Notes: generated from the sequence alone by a model not told the origin. A stretch of DNA of 64,000 nt from Tenodera sinensis (GCA_030765045.1 CM060964.1:278535888-278599887); one strand, 5' to 3'. Positions 44,848 through 55,480 are shown, numbered from the stretch's first letter. Numbers and translations: made by a program.

Positions 44848-46199
44848 TTCCTTCCTTCCTTCCTTCCTTCCTTCCTTCCTTCCTCCCCTTCCTTCCCCTC
44901 CCCTTCCTTCCTTCCTTCCTTCCTTCCTTCCCTTCCTTCCCTTCCTTCCCTTCCTTCCTTCCTTCCTTCCCTTCCCTCCTTCCCTTCCCTCCTTCCTTCC
45001 TTCCCTTCCCTCCTTCCTTCCTCCCCTCCCCTTCCTTCCCCTCCCCTTCCTTCCTTCCCCTCCTTCCTTCCTTCCTCCCCTCCCCTGCCCTCCCCTTCCT
45101 TCCCCTCCCCTTCCTTCCTTCGCCTCCTTCCTTCCTTCCTTTCCTTCCTTCCTTCCTTCCCTTCCTTCCCTTCCTTCCTTCCCTTCCTTCCTTCCCTTCC
45201 TTCCTTCCTTCCTTCCTTCCCTCCCTTCCCTCCTTCCCTTCCCTCCTTCCTTCCTTCCTTCCCTTCCCTCCTTCCTTCCTTCCTTCCCTTCCCTCCTTCC
45301 TTCCCTTCCCTCCTTCCTTCCTTCCTTCCCTTCCCTCCTTCCTTCCCTTCCCTCCTTCCTTCCTTCCTTCCTTCCCTTCCCTCTTTCTCTCTCTGTCTTC
45401 TTTCTTTCAAGCAGAGCACACCCATAAGTTTTGGTCTAGATTTTAAATTGTATTTCAATTTATGCATTTTTATTTCAATATGTTAGTACAATTAATTACA
45501 ATTCTTGCTAACAAAAAGTTGCATCCTGCTTAATGTATTCATACACTGTACTTCAAAATGGGAAATCATTAAAAAGGTGAAAGAATTAAAACATGTCTTT
45601 ATGCCATTTTATAGGAACTGCTCAAAATTGTGGCATGAATTTTCAAGGCAGTGTTGACAGTGGTGAAGGAACAATTATCGCACCCTATCCAGGATTTCTG
45701 GTGTGAACAAATCGAGGAAATAATATCTAGTAATGTTAATGCTCTTCTTCATATGGAATAAAAATAGAAAGGAAAAAAAAACAGTACATCACAGGAAGCG
45801 AACCCATGACTTTCAGGACAACAGCTTTCTGCATTGCTAATCAAGCCACAAGAACTGTTAAACAGTCGTCTCTAGAGTAGCTACATACACAATGCAAGAA
45901 GGCAGCTAATCACTGTTCAGTGTTGCATTGTCATGCAATTAGTTCGAAATTTGAACGATTTTTGTGGCATTAAATCTTGATAATAGTGATGGCAAGCTGC
46001 TAGACTTGGAGACATTCTTAGCCAATTTTTCACCCAGTTTTGCTTTAACATTGACTTAATCAGCATGTGATACCAATACATTTAAGCCCATATAACTGTG
46101 TTATGTTTAATCATGGACCGTACATTGCCTGTGTCAAATTACTTATCTCAGTCACATCTACAATCCCTCAAGTTATTTTGGTGTGGTTCATTAACACTG
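44507..46199. mobile_element. TA-flanked TIR element (TE1), 1.7 kb
   Basis: TA at 44505-44506 and 46200-46201. The ends share, inverted, CAGGATGTCAATGAATTACA and CAGTGTTAATGAACCACACC, then CCAAAATA and AAGTAATTTGA, over about 75 bases. No transposase is visible. The middle is a polypyrimidine tract. Confidence 0.7.
44779..45400. repeat. 620-bp polypyrimidine (CTTT)n/(CCTT)n tract
   Basis: Uninterrupted C/T on the plus strand except for single G's near 45087 and 45122. It starts with (CTTT)n, then CCTT/CCCTT units. Strong strand asymmetry and mirror symmetry could allow triplex (H-DNA). The open frames here are repeat translations. Confidence 0.95.
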
Positions 46200-46407
46200 T
46201 ATGTGTGTGTGCCCGCGCCGTGTGTGTACACACACAGGCTGTCCCACCTAACTCTGTGACCCCAAATATCTCCGAAGTTAAACAAAATATGAAAAATCCA
46301 ATTGGCCAGGAATATACCTCTGTTAGGGGCTCACACAATGGAAAGACATGTACAGTCCATAAAAGTAAACAAATAAGACTTACTGCAAAAGTTACATTTT
46401 TTTAAAT

Positions 46408-47664
46408 TATTTACTTACTGCAGCGAAGTTCTTGTAACAGCAAACACAACAAAAAATTCAAATCTTTCAAAACCAAAGTCTGAGATTAATTACAGGTGCT
46501 ATCAAAACCACACCAATAGCAGCTATGGAAATACTAACCAACCAATACCCCATTGAATATGAAATAGAAAAAGCGGCTCTTATTCAACACGAAAAGTTGA
46601 TCAGACTCCCATTCAATACATGGCACAAGAGAAATTTTACACATACACTAAAGACTCAGGAGAGCTTTCTTTCCAAAATTCAAGACATCAAGAAGGATGT
46701 ACACCTTCCTAATTCAAAGGAAAACTTCATATCTAAAGTCAATCCAACACATACATTAGACATCACATATTATTTACACCTGACAGAAGAAGTTAGAAAA
46801 AGTGATACTCCAACTAGTGTTCTAAAATTATTGGCATTAGAGACAATCCATACTAGATTTCCAGAACATGAGTGGCTCCATATTTATACTGATGGATCAT
46901 TGATATCAAACCAAGATGGAGCAGGTGCTGGAGTCACATGTCACCTCTTTTCCTATTACAAATCTTTAAGTTATGGAACTACTAACTTTGATGGAGAAAT
47001 TGAAGCAATTTGAATGGCCCTAAAAAATCTTTTGTACAGAATTTCACATTTTCAGCAAGCAGTTATTCTCTCAGATTCCAGGGCAGCAATTATAGCAATT
47101 ACTTCCAAGTTGTCACCAAAAAACCAAACTATTATAGAATGTTGGAAGATGCTTAGCCATCTAACAGCACTTCAAAAACACCTAGTCTTCCAATGGATAC
47201 CGGCTCACTGTGGACTGAGTGGTAATGAGAAAGCTAATTTTCTTGCGAAAAAGGGTACCAGCGGTGTACAAAAATCTATAGTTAATCTATCATTTTATGC
47301 AGCTAAAAGATTAGTCAACTCTGAATTCAAAAAAATTATTGCAAAATATTACTATGAAAAATCAAAGAATAAAAGATGGGAACTACCAAACATTCAAACA
47401 GTGATTCCTGAGTATCCTCGAAAAACAGCAGTTGCAACCTTCAGGTTGATTACAGGACATGATTGTCTGGCAAAACATTTAAACAGAATTGGGATATATT
47501 CTTCACCACTCTGTCCTCTATGTGATCTGCAAGAGGAAATGGATCGAGACCACCTTCAAATATGCCCGGCCACTTCTAGTGCCCCATCCATCAGTGAAAA
47601 ATATTGGAGAGCAAGAGGATTAATGACTTCATTGTCAGAAATCCAGCATTAGCTAACAACAACA
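46408..47664 (+). mobile_element. 5'-truncated RNase H LINE (LINE-G) with 14-bp duplication
   Basis: Flanked by ACATTTTTTTAAAT (46394-46407 and 47665-47678). It ends TTAGCTAACAACAACA, the (CAA)n tail of the family also seen reversed at 37400 and 58655. Confidence 0.9.
46485..47652 (+). pseudogene. LINE-G RNase H and C-terminal domain (one stop)
   Basis: Begins in the RT-RNase H connection (ITGAIKTTPIAAMEILTNQY). RNase H follows: HIYTDGSLISNQDGAGAGVT (Asp), DGEIEAI (Glu), a single TGA at 47011, MALKNLLYR, VILSDSRAAIIAI (Asp) and FQWIPAHCGLSGNEKANFLA (His and the last Asp position, here Asn). The C-terminus has CPLCDLQEEMDRDHLQICPA, a Cys/His finger. Except for the one stop it reads almost intact for 375 codons, so it is much younger than LINE-B or LINE-C. 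Confidence 0.85.
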
Positions 47665-47870
47665 ACATTTTTTTAAATGGAACATATATGTTTATTCTGG
47701 TGAAATGAAAACTAGATAACCCATAACTAACAATTAGTGATAACCCACTTGGTTTCAATTTTATAAACACATTTACCACTGGCCCATAGTAACTTCATAG
47801 TTGTGCATTACATCTAGCATGGAAAATGCACTCAAAAATAACCAGTAGCATCTTGGCCAATGAAACTGTG

Positions 47871-48200
47871 TCACTTCAACAGATGTTCGAGGTGCCCTCC
47901 CTTTGCATCAATACATTTTTGGAGACAGGTAGCAAGAGAGTGTTGCACAAATTGTAGTGTTTCTACAGATATTGTCACAGATGCTGGAGTAATACGATGT
48001 TGTACATCCTCTACTGTCATTGGGGGTTCTTGATACACTCTATCTTTCACTGCACCCCAGAGAAAGAAGTCTAATGGCATCAGGGGACCGAGCATCCACA
48101 ATGTCTCTGAAAACATGTGCCTAATGTGCGGGACATCCATCATGCTGGAATCAAATTGATAGATGTTTCCAATCCCACATCCTCCATGAGGAAAAGTAGA
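47871..48200 (-). pseudogene. Mariner-type transposase C-terminal part of TE2
   Basis: MMDVPHIRHMFSETLW (normally D.(A/C)P.H), GPLMPLDFFLWGAVKDRVYQ (third catalytic region, (S)PLDFFLWG.VKD.VY), then VEDVQHRITPA and CIDAKGGHLEHLL. It matches the catalytic end of a Tc1/mariner group common in insects. The upstream two thirds (48200-48900) are unreadable by eye. Confidence 0.72.
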
Positions 48201-49214
48201 GTGTTGACAAAATGCATATTGCTGTCCGTTTAGTGTTCCCTGATAAAATGTGTACCTAAAATATGGTTACCAATGATGCCACACCAAACATTGCCACTCT
48301 ACTGTTGTTGATGAGTAACTTGGCAAATCTAGTGGGGGTTTTGCATGGGCCTGCAGTGCATGTTTCACAGGTTCACATGACCATGATTTGTAAATGAAAC
48401 TTTGAGTACTGGATTACTTTGCAACTGCTAAAGTGCAAAACGACAGGATACAATGTGGGATTCAAAGTCATTCCTGTACAGTTCTTGGTGCGGTGAGATA
48501 TGGAACAGATGAAACCTATGCCTATGCAAAATTCCACTCTCACTACTTTAGCTTATTCCAGAACCTCGTGCATTCTGTCGTACACTCACCTCAGGATTGT
48601 ATGCTCCAGCAACCAGAAAGCAATTTCATTTCCATTGCTAATCGCTGTCTTTGTACGTTGTCACTTTGTGGAAATCCAGCTTCTGTTTCCACGAGTTTCG
48701 TGCAGATGTTGGCAATGGTACGAGGTGAAGGACACAGTTGATCTGGGTAGCATTCAGCGTACAGTGCCACAGATGTTGCATTGTGCCATAAATTAAAATA
48801 TCTAGTGTTTCTTTGTTACTGAAGGCTGGCAAATCGACTAGATGACAAATGTAACAAGCCACATGAAAACAGGGTTTAACGTGTCAATATGGAAAGGAAT
48901 ATACAAAATGTATTGCATTACAACATGAAAGCAGTGCAGCAGATCAGATCAGGAGACACTAGTATATTGAAGCTAGAACATACCGAGCTGATACAGCAGG
49001 CTATAGGCCAGTGCAAGCAACTCCAGCCCTGAGCACAGTACTACAGCATTGCATTACACCAGAAACTGTGCCATGGTTGCCATCCTCTAAAAGTGAAGTA
49101 TTTTAGAACGTATGAGGTTTAGAAAAGTGAAACCAAGGGTGTTATCACAAATTGTAGCTCTAGTTTTTATTTCACTAGAATAAACACGCATGTCCCATTT
49201 AAACAAAAAATTCA
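48201..49214. other. TE2 interior, decayed
   Basis: Several short frames without motif. Presumably the rest of the TE2 transposase. Confidence 0.4.
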
Positions 49215-49379
49215 ACTTTGTGTTGGAAGTGTTATTTGTTTACTTTTATGGATTGTGCATACCTTCTCATTGTGTGAGCCCCTGACATAGGTACATTCCT
49301 GACCAATTGGATTTTTCACATTTTATTTTATTTCGAAGATATTTGAGGTCACAGAGTTAGGTGGGGCACCCTGTGTGTA

Positions 49380-49731
49380 TGAAAGTATGAAAATTATTGT
49401 ACATGAAAGACATCAAAAGAATTGTAATATACACACTAATAGTTTGAGAAATAGTGATAATACCTACAGAACAACACTAAGGGGAACACTGAGCAATCGT
49501 GCAGTGGAAATTACAGGAAGGGATTATTTAATAAGCTACCAAATGAAATAAATGACATAACCCAAACAAAAGAAAAGATGAAAACCATAAAAAAGATACT
49601 TAATCAAAAATGTATTCTATAGCATGGAGGAATTTATATATGAAAAATGTGTATAATTTGTGTACCATGTAAATAAGTAAATAGGTTAAATAATGATGTA
49701 TCCCTTTAAACGTAATGAGGAATTGAAAAAA
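49380..49731 (+). pseudogene. LINE-C C-terminus and 3' UTR start
   Basis: Reads on from SMSIY at 44506: YESMKIIVHERHQK, HTNSLRNSDNTYRTTLRGTL and then LPNEIND-like text with stops. It ends at family H copy H10. Confidence 0.7.
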
Positions 49732-50382
49732 TCTGTGTTGCACTCACATGACTTTCTCTACTCTTGTACTAACCATTCTTACAAACTCTTATCCATATAT
49801 CTTCTTCGTGTTAGTTGAGATAAACATTTGCAGAAATTATCTTATTGTTTATCTTCTTGTAGGCACACGGATAATATGGGAATACAGTAGGCTTTTAGCG
49901 ATACTCAAATCTTCTAAGCTTTCAAATTCCTTTCTCTTAGGTTCTCCAAAACTTACACAAATAATAAGGAATGTCTCCAAAATGGTTCACTCTACAAAAA
50001 AATTTATTCAGACATAAATTGTGTGTTTTAGCAAGATCTACATTGCCAGATGCAAGGCACTAGAAAACAACAACATTTTTTGTATAGTAAGATTTGGTCT
50101 ATCTCTTACAGTTTACCAGTTATGCAAAAGTCATCCGGAATAGATATGACTTCATGGGCTAGCCAGAAAATTCAAGATATACATTTCATTTGTCATAAAA
50201 ATATCTCAAACATATATCATTTTAATCAAAATCGTTAGAGCCATTTTCAAGAAAATCAAAATTTTCCATGTAAAGTGTAGTTTAGGGTGGAGCAATTTTC
50301 TTCAAAATCTTCATGTCGCATCCTTGAAAGAAATTAAACTTAAATACCAACTTAGTGATTTTTAATTTTTGAGTTATGCTGT

Positions 50383-50428
<46 letters not shown>

Positions 50429-50765
50429 GCACGCACGCACGCACACACACACAGACAGACACAGACAGACACACACAGAGAGACAGAGACAGACAGAGAG
50501 ACAGACACAGACAGAGAGACAGAGACACAGACAGAGAGACAAAGACACAGACAGAGACACAAAGACACAGACAGAGACACAGACAGAGACACAGACAGAG
50601 ACACAGACACAGAGACACAGACACAGACACACCCCTTTTCCTAAAAATGCTTTTTTGGGATTCAGGGGGCCTCAAAACATATATTTCTGATGAAATCTCG
50701 ACATTGAATTTTTGGGTGTAATACAATGCTTCCTCTACTTTACTAAACGTAGTAGAGAAAGTAAA
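49732..50765 (-). repeat. Family H repeat, copy H10 (complete)
   Basis: Starts TCTGTGTTGCACTCACATGA and ends AACGTAGTAGAGAAAGTAAA. Its internal microsatellite is expanded (next entry). Confidence 0.78.
50384..50634. repeat. (CA)n/(CAGA)n/(CACAGA)n microsatellite
   Basis: About 250 bases of CA, ACAG and ACACAG units at the microsatellite position of copy H10. Apparent open frames on both strands are repeat translations. Confidence 0.95.
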
Positions 50766-51044
50766 AATTAAAAGATGAATACTACGAAAAAGATGTACTA
50801 GGTGGGCCAAAAGTCGCAATCAGGTAATGTTTATATTGAAATAACTCATTTCCGAAACCGAAAAATAATTAAAAACTATTCATAGGTTGAGAGGGATATT
50901 TTTCACCTTCATATGCTTTTTGTTGCATTTGCTGATCAATTTTTGGATAGAGTGAGGTCATTGTTATGTTATATTGACAAATCAGATTTTTCACGTGTTA
51001 TTAGTTGATGTTGTCAATTTGAAACGCTGTTTGTGGTGTAAGCA

Positions 51045-51233
51045 ATGGCTGATATAAGCAAATATACTATTGAAAAACATCTCATCGTTAGTGTGTGGGT
51101 CCACGAAAAACAACGAACTGGTGAAATGTACAAAGAAATCAGAGAAAATTTCTTTCCTCGTTCCAGTAAAGCAGCTGCCAGTGAAGCTAATCTCCGAAAA
51201 CTGGAAAAGAAGACTTTTTCAGCAGGCTCTGTG
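51045..51233 (+). pseudogene. Mariner-like transposase N-terminal HTH, split
   Basis: MADISKYTIEKHLIVSVWVH, EKQRTGEMYKEIRENFFPRS, then RKLEKKTFSAGSV. This is the first helix-turn-helix pattern of mariner-type transposases (EK...V..WV...T......F......L.KKF..GSV). It resumes at 54295 as LDAKRSGKPKIYCNDV and WSVRRRNQE, restoring GSV.D..RSG(R/K)P across the insertion. Confidence 0.75.
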
Positions 51234-51590
51234 GGTCTATCCAGGAGAAAGTGTCCAATTTTGGTAAAAAGTAAAAACATTATTTTTCATAACTAACTAA
51301 ACAAAAATTATAAGAAAAGCATTGAAGTTTATGTTTTGGACAGTAAAGTTGTTGACAGAAGTTGTTTATATAAGATATTGCTCTATAAAGTTAAGATGAA
51401 AATGTACGAGAAAATTTCCTAAAAATGTTGCAAATTGTATGACTTCTAAGAGCTTATATTTAGCTCATATTGAGAATGTTTTTTCTTTAACAATTTCATA
51501 ATACCATTGTCTTTAGTTAAGCAATATGCATTTCTGGTTTAAACAGCAATATTTAAGAAAAACAATATGCTGAAATTAGCTCTCCCTCAT

Positions 51591-51771
51591 TGTCTGGATA
51601 CTAACGAAATTGTAGAAATGTTTCAAGAACATCCTGGAAAATACGGACATTTGGTTGCAGCTTCTAAAACTGCTAATCCTATGTCTTCTTAAGAGATGGC
51701 AGTAGCTATCATGTTTGTAGTATGTTTCATAACCAACCAATTGCAATTCTTATTGTGTCCAGATACTAACG
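51591..51771 (+). repeat. Subterminal motif array, left side of copy 2
   Basis: TGTCTGGATACTAACG at 51591 and TGTCCAGATACTAACG at 51756, both before the transposase start. Confidence 0.8.
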
Positions 51772-51986
51772 TTTTTGCAGCCATTTTGCTTTAACCTCTG
51801 GTTATACACAAAGCTTGTTCTCTTACAGCTGTTATTTTTCTTAAAGAGTGTGGGTTGTACACAACAACGAAGCGTTGGTAAGTTAATTTTAATTATAACT
51901 GTACATATTATATTTTGGAGTACAACTAATTTACAAATAGTTTTATTTATTACTTCCAATGTTGCTGTATGCCCAGGTGTTGCAGC

Positions 51987-53043
51987 ATGGTGAAAACAAA
52001 TGCAGAGAGACAGAAGCAGGACATGAAAATACATAAGAATGATGCTGATTATAAACTCAAGAGGAAAACGATAATGAGGAAATATAGGGAAAAAAGGAAA
52101 AGTGCAGAAACATCAACAGAACGTGGTCTGCAAAGAGCTAAAGATGCAGAGAGGAGAAGGCTCAGTCGGGCTGCTAAAAAGGAAACTGTTTTATCTAACA
52201 AGTTCAACAAAATCTCTCCTGCTGCAGTGGGAAAGGCTTTGGAAAAGGCAAGCAAAGCAATGCCTAAGAGTCCAGGAAAAAAAGTAGATGATGTTACAAA
52301 GTTGGCTGAAATGTGTGGAGTTGAAGTGATTGAAGGTTCAAGTGAAATAGTTAGAATCAGACTGTTGTTGAGTTTTATAACAATGATGAAATAAATTGAG
52401 TTGACTCTGGTAGGAAGACTGCTTGTGTTAAGAGTTTGGGCAGTAGCACCAAAGACATTGTGGCCCGACGTCACATGCTCTTTACAATTAATGGAGCATA
52501 CAGCATGCAGAGGTGAAGATTAGTTGTAGTAAATTTGCAGAGCTACGTCCTGTGCATGTAAAACCATACTGGGATATACCACATAATGTATGTTTGTGTC
52601 GGTACCTTGAAAACTTTGAAAATTTGCAATCACTGCTTTCCAATTACTTTCCTAGTTTTGGAACTTTCAGTGTCCAGTTCATTCAACACACTGTTTGTGA
52701 TCCAAGTGAAGAGAACTGTTTGACCTATAATTGGTATATTTGCAAGTTAAAGATTACCACTCTGTTTGAGGACTGTCAGAATGATGAACGGTGCAGTCTT
52801 ATAGTACAGTACTGCCAGTGGAAAATAGTAGACAAGAGATTTGAGCACATTTTAGTGGAAGAAGGGCTGAGTGATGTGCTGGATGAACTTAGACAACAAC
52901 TGCCATTTTTTAAGGTTCATGTATTTAATCAAGAGCAGTCACAAAAATGTTTCAAATCTGCAAAGATGTCACCTGAAAATGTTAAGATCCAAATAGATTT
53001 TGTTGAAAACTATTCTTGTAACTACCAGGATGAAATACAGTAA
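51987..53043 (+). pseudogene. Transposase-like protein, N-terminal two thirds (copy 2)
   Basis: The ATG at 51987 starts MVKTNAERQKQDMKIHKNDA, a Lys/Arg-rich coiled coil of about 70 residues. AVGKALEKASKAMPKSPGKK follows, then VDDVTKLAEMCGVEVIEG. After frame breaks come KSLGSSTKDIVARRHMLFTI, CSKFAELRPVHVKPYWDIPH, NVCLCRYLENFENLQSLL, then RCSLIVQYCQWK, and finally VKIQIDFVENYSCNYQDEIQ with a stop at 53041. The IDF(A/V)EN..C.(Y/H)QDEIQ word is shared with copy 1 and supplies the first putative catalytic Asp. Confidence 0.65.
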
Positions 53044-53560
53044 AATCCCCAGGTATCATTATTCACTGCTGTGATGTGGTATGGGATACATACATGTGAC
53101 AGTTATGTTGTAGTTTCGGACAACATTTCACATGCTCGGTATTGTGTTGACACATTTCTCCATGCTGTACTAACAGATCATCAAAACAAAAAAATCCATC
53201 GATGAAGTATTTACATGTGTTCTCAGACAGAGCTGCATCACAGTTTAAACAGAAATATAATTTTGCAAATGTGACCCTCTTAAAACAAAATTTGAATTTG
53301 GAAAGCCTTAAGTGGACATTCTTTTGCTTCATCCCATGGTAAAGAGGCATTGGTGCAGTAGCAAAACGCCATGCATGGAATAGCGTACAATCGAAGAGAA
53401 CAGTCATCTGTAATGCTGATACATTCTGTGATTGCTGCCAACAACTGAACATCACTGCAATTTCTGTCCCAGCAAACAAAATTGAATCTGCAAAGAAGGA
53501 ACTTGATGAAAAATGGGAAGGTGTGATTGCACTTTAGGGCACACAAAAAAATCCACCAGA
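53044..53560 (+). pseudogene. Transposase-like protein, catalytic end (copy 2)
   Basis: Frames after the stop: PQVSLFTAVMWYG, DSYVVVSDNISHARYCVDTF (second Asp), VFSDRAASQFKQKYNFANVT (third Asp, normally SDG), then SSHGKEALVQ and GIGAVAKRHAWNSVQSKRTV. They align in order with SDGPVSQFENKY and NGKGAVHGIGAAVKR of copy 1. Several frameshifts. Confidence 0.6.
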
Positions 53561-53883
53561 TCATGGCAATTTCTCCATATGTTGGATATAAGCTGTATGC
53601 ATCGCACTTGGAGGAAAACATAATGGTTGCTAACATTAGAAGTTTGAAATAAGTGCAAACAGTGAATGACAATAACAGCCAAATCAAACTCTTCATTTTG
53701 TCAGAAAACTCATTATTATCATTATTGTTGGTGTTATTGTTATTGTTGTTGTTAGGCTAGGTTTTGTTTAATAACTGTGCCTCTGTAGTATGTAGTGCAC
53801 TTTTGTGTGGTTTCTCAATGTTTTAAATCATTTTCTGAAGCAGGTAATATCAAGATGGATCATTTAGTGCAGTGAGGAATATT

Positions 53884-54281
53884 TGTCCAGATACTAACGT
53901 CCTAATACTAACGCACCTCTTTGTGTTTATTAAATGTTCTATTATAATACCAATGTTGTAGTATAAATGAATATAATCCATTACAAAACAAAAGATTCGT
54001 ATAAGGTTATTAAATGATCAAACGGTCAATATGTTATTATACTGAGGAGAAATACCATTTATATTTACTCACATTTTTTATACCTCGTTTCCTCGTCCAG
54101 ATACTAACACAAACTTTACAGATGTATATATTTTATATAATCTGATAAAATGCTAATGAAGCAATGTAAACTGAAGATTGCGAAGGTAACCAATTTGTTC
54201 ACACCAGAAACTTGACTCATATCTAGTGATTTAATTAAGGTTTTATTACTGAGAAATCTAACAAACGTCCGGATACTAACA
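53884..54281 (+). repeat. Subterminal motif array, right side of copy 2
   Basis: TGTCCAGATACTAACG at 53884 (with a half unit at 53902), CGTCCAGATACTAACA at 54094 and CGTCCGGATACTAACA at 54266, the last one 13 bases from the element end. Confidence 0.8.
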
Positions 54282-54722
54282 CTGGACAGACCCCTGTGTT
54301 GGATGCAAAACGTAGCGGAAAACCTAAAATATATTGCAATGATGTTATCTTCTGTCTGAATCACTGGAGCGTTCGGCGAAGAAATCAAGAAGGAAACGAT
54401 CGGCAGAAATGCAGATCCCAAGAACATTGAATGAAAAATGAGGGTTATCGCCCATACAGGGCCAGCTGGCCCAATTATCTTTATCTTTTCATATTTCCAT
54501 TTCTTATTAGTGCAGCAATCAGTAAATAACGTTTTTACATCACTGTGAAGGTTTATTATTGCTACACAAACTTAGTAAATATCTGATTGCGACTTTTGGC
54601 CCACCCCGTATAATACTTGATTTGTATATCATGGAAATATACATTGTTATACATGTGTAGAGGGTTCTACTGAACTTGTGAACCTGTGTAATTGAAACAT
54701 ACGGATGAAATAAATCTAAGCT

Positions 54723-55480
54723 AAGTCAAAAATATTCCTAATGGTAGTTCTTTATCCAAAGATGTTATTGCTTAAGTTTGCATATATTTAGCATTTTCTG
54801 TTGACCCTTTCTTTTTCTAAATCTGAACTGGGATGGTGAGAGAAGATGGTTGAATTCCATGTATGTTATAACCCCACTATATACAGCTTGCTTCATGAAT
54901 TTAAGAAAGATTGTCAAAAGCAAGAGGGACCTATAATTGAAAGTCAAACTTTTGTCTTTTTTTTTTTCTCTCTCTCTCTTATGGAGGATTAACAATTGTG
55001 TTAAACTTTTTGGGAATATCCCTGATACAAAAGAGAATGATTGCATGTCTATGGTAGCTGCAAAATTTAATGGCGGCTGATAGCAGACTATTACTATTGT
55101 TTTTCCTGTTGTGCAAATAAATTTTGTGGGTGCAAATTATATTTATATCATTGGCTTTACAGCGTGTTTAATTATACATGGCAAGCCTATGATTAAATTT
55201 AGTATCGAGCCACCCACCATCAAATTTTATGACAGCAATAAGAGCCTCACTCAACTCTGGTAGGCAGTATTTTAACAATTTGGTACTTATCTCATCTCAA
55301 CCATGGGGGGGTTTCACTTTTTAATGAGGTAATAATCTTTTCTGTCTCTCTAGGAGTAGTGGAGTCCATCTCAAATGTGTTATTAATTTTGGAATTTGCC
55401 CTTTTTAGAACTTAAAGTGCAGTTGAGTTTATGTTGAAAATGTTTGTTTTGCTGCATTAAGGAAAGTTGTGTTAAAGGCT
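54723..55480 (-). pseudogene. LINE-B RT N-terminal part
   Basis: Minus strand: AFNTTFLNAAKQ, RETEKIITSLKS, GIFPKSLTQLL, FNYRSLLLLTIFLKFMKQAV, LLSPSQFRFRK and SLDKELPLGIFL. These are the fingers-region words leading directly to the KAFDSIDH fragment at 33712. Stops and frameshifts are frequent. Confidence 0.75.

Larger units (their letters stand above)
46229..49377 (-). mobile_element. Tc1/mariner-like element (TE2) with about 170-bp TIRs, 3.1 kb
   Basis: TA at 46227-46228 and 49378-49379. Left end CACACACAGGCTGTCCCACC, right end inverted CACACAGGGTGCCCCACC. Similarity continues through CTAACTCTGTGACC, AATCCAATTGG and CATAAAAGTAAACAAATAA for about 170 bases. It holds a decayed transposase on the minus strand and a LINE inserted near its left end. 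Confidence 0.85.
51234..54294 (+). mobile_element. Sola-like (?) DNA transposon, copy 2, 3.06 kb
   Basis: Inserted in the mariner-like reading frame with TGTG on both sides (51230-51233 and 54295-54298). Ends GGTCTATCCAGG and, inverted, GGGGTCTGTCCAGTG. It encodes a transposase-like protein related to the one in copy 1. It carries five copies of a TGTCCAGATACTAACG-type repeat, two before and three after the coding part. Size, duplication length, end bases and layout match copy 1. Confidence 0.78.
50798..54608 (+). mobile_element. Mariner-like element with 23-bp inverted ends, carrying a second transposon
   Basis: TA at 50796-50797 and 54609-54610. The ends share GGTGGGCCAAAAGTCGCAAT followed by CAG, inverted. 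It has a transposase N-terminal fragment (51045-51233 and 54295-54460) split by the Sola-like copy at 51234-54294. The rest of its transposase is deleted. Confidence 0.85.
33713..54722 (+). mobile_element. LINE-C: second RT LINE, split into at least four pieces over 21 kb
   Basis: Plus-strand RT text runs through 33760-34109, 35973-36450, 44253-44506 and 49380-49731, with a likely 3' UTR end at 54611-54722 (ATGAAATAAATC). It sits exactly between LINE-B words ...LPLGIFL and KAFDSIDHN. Its gaps hold LINE-D, a block of family H and other repeats, two TIR elements, family H copy H10, and a mariner-like element with the second Sola-like copy inside. Confidence 0.78.

Noticed and set aside
44639..45486. 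Phe/Leu/Pro/Ser- and Lys/Arg/Glu-rich frames on both strands
   Set aside because: Produced by the polypyrimidine tract; not protein genes.
50282..50819. Cys/Val/Ser- or Thr/His-rich frames on both strands
   Set aside because: Produced by the (CA)n/(CAGA)n microsatellite in family H copy H10.
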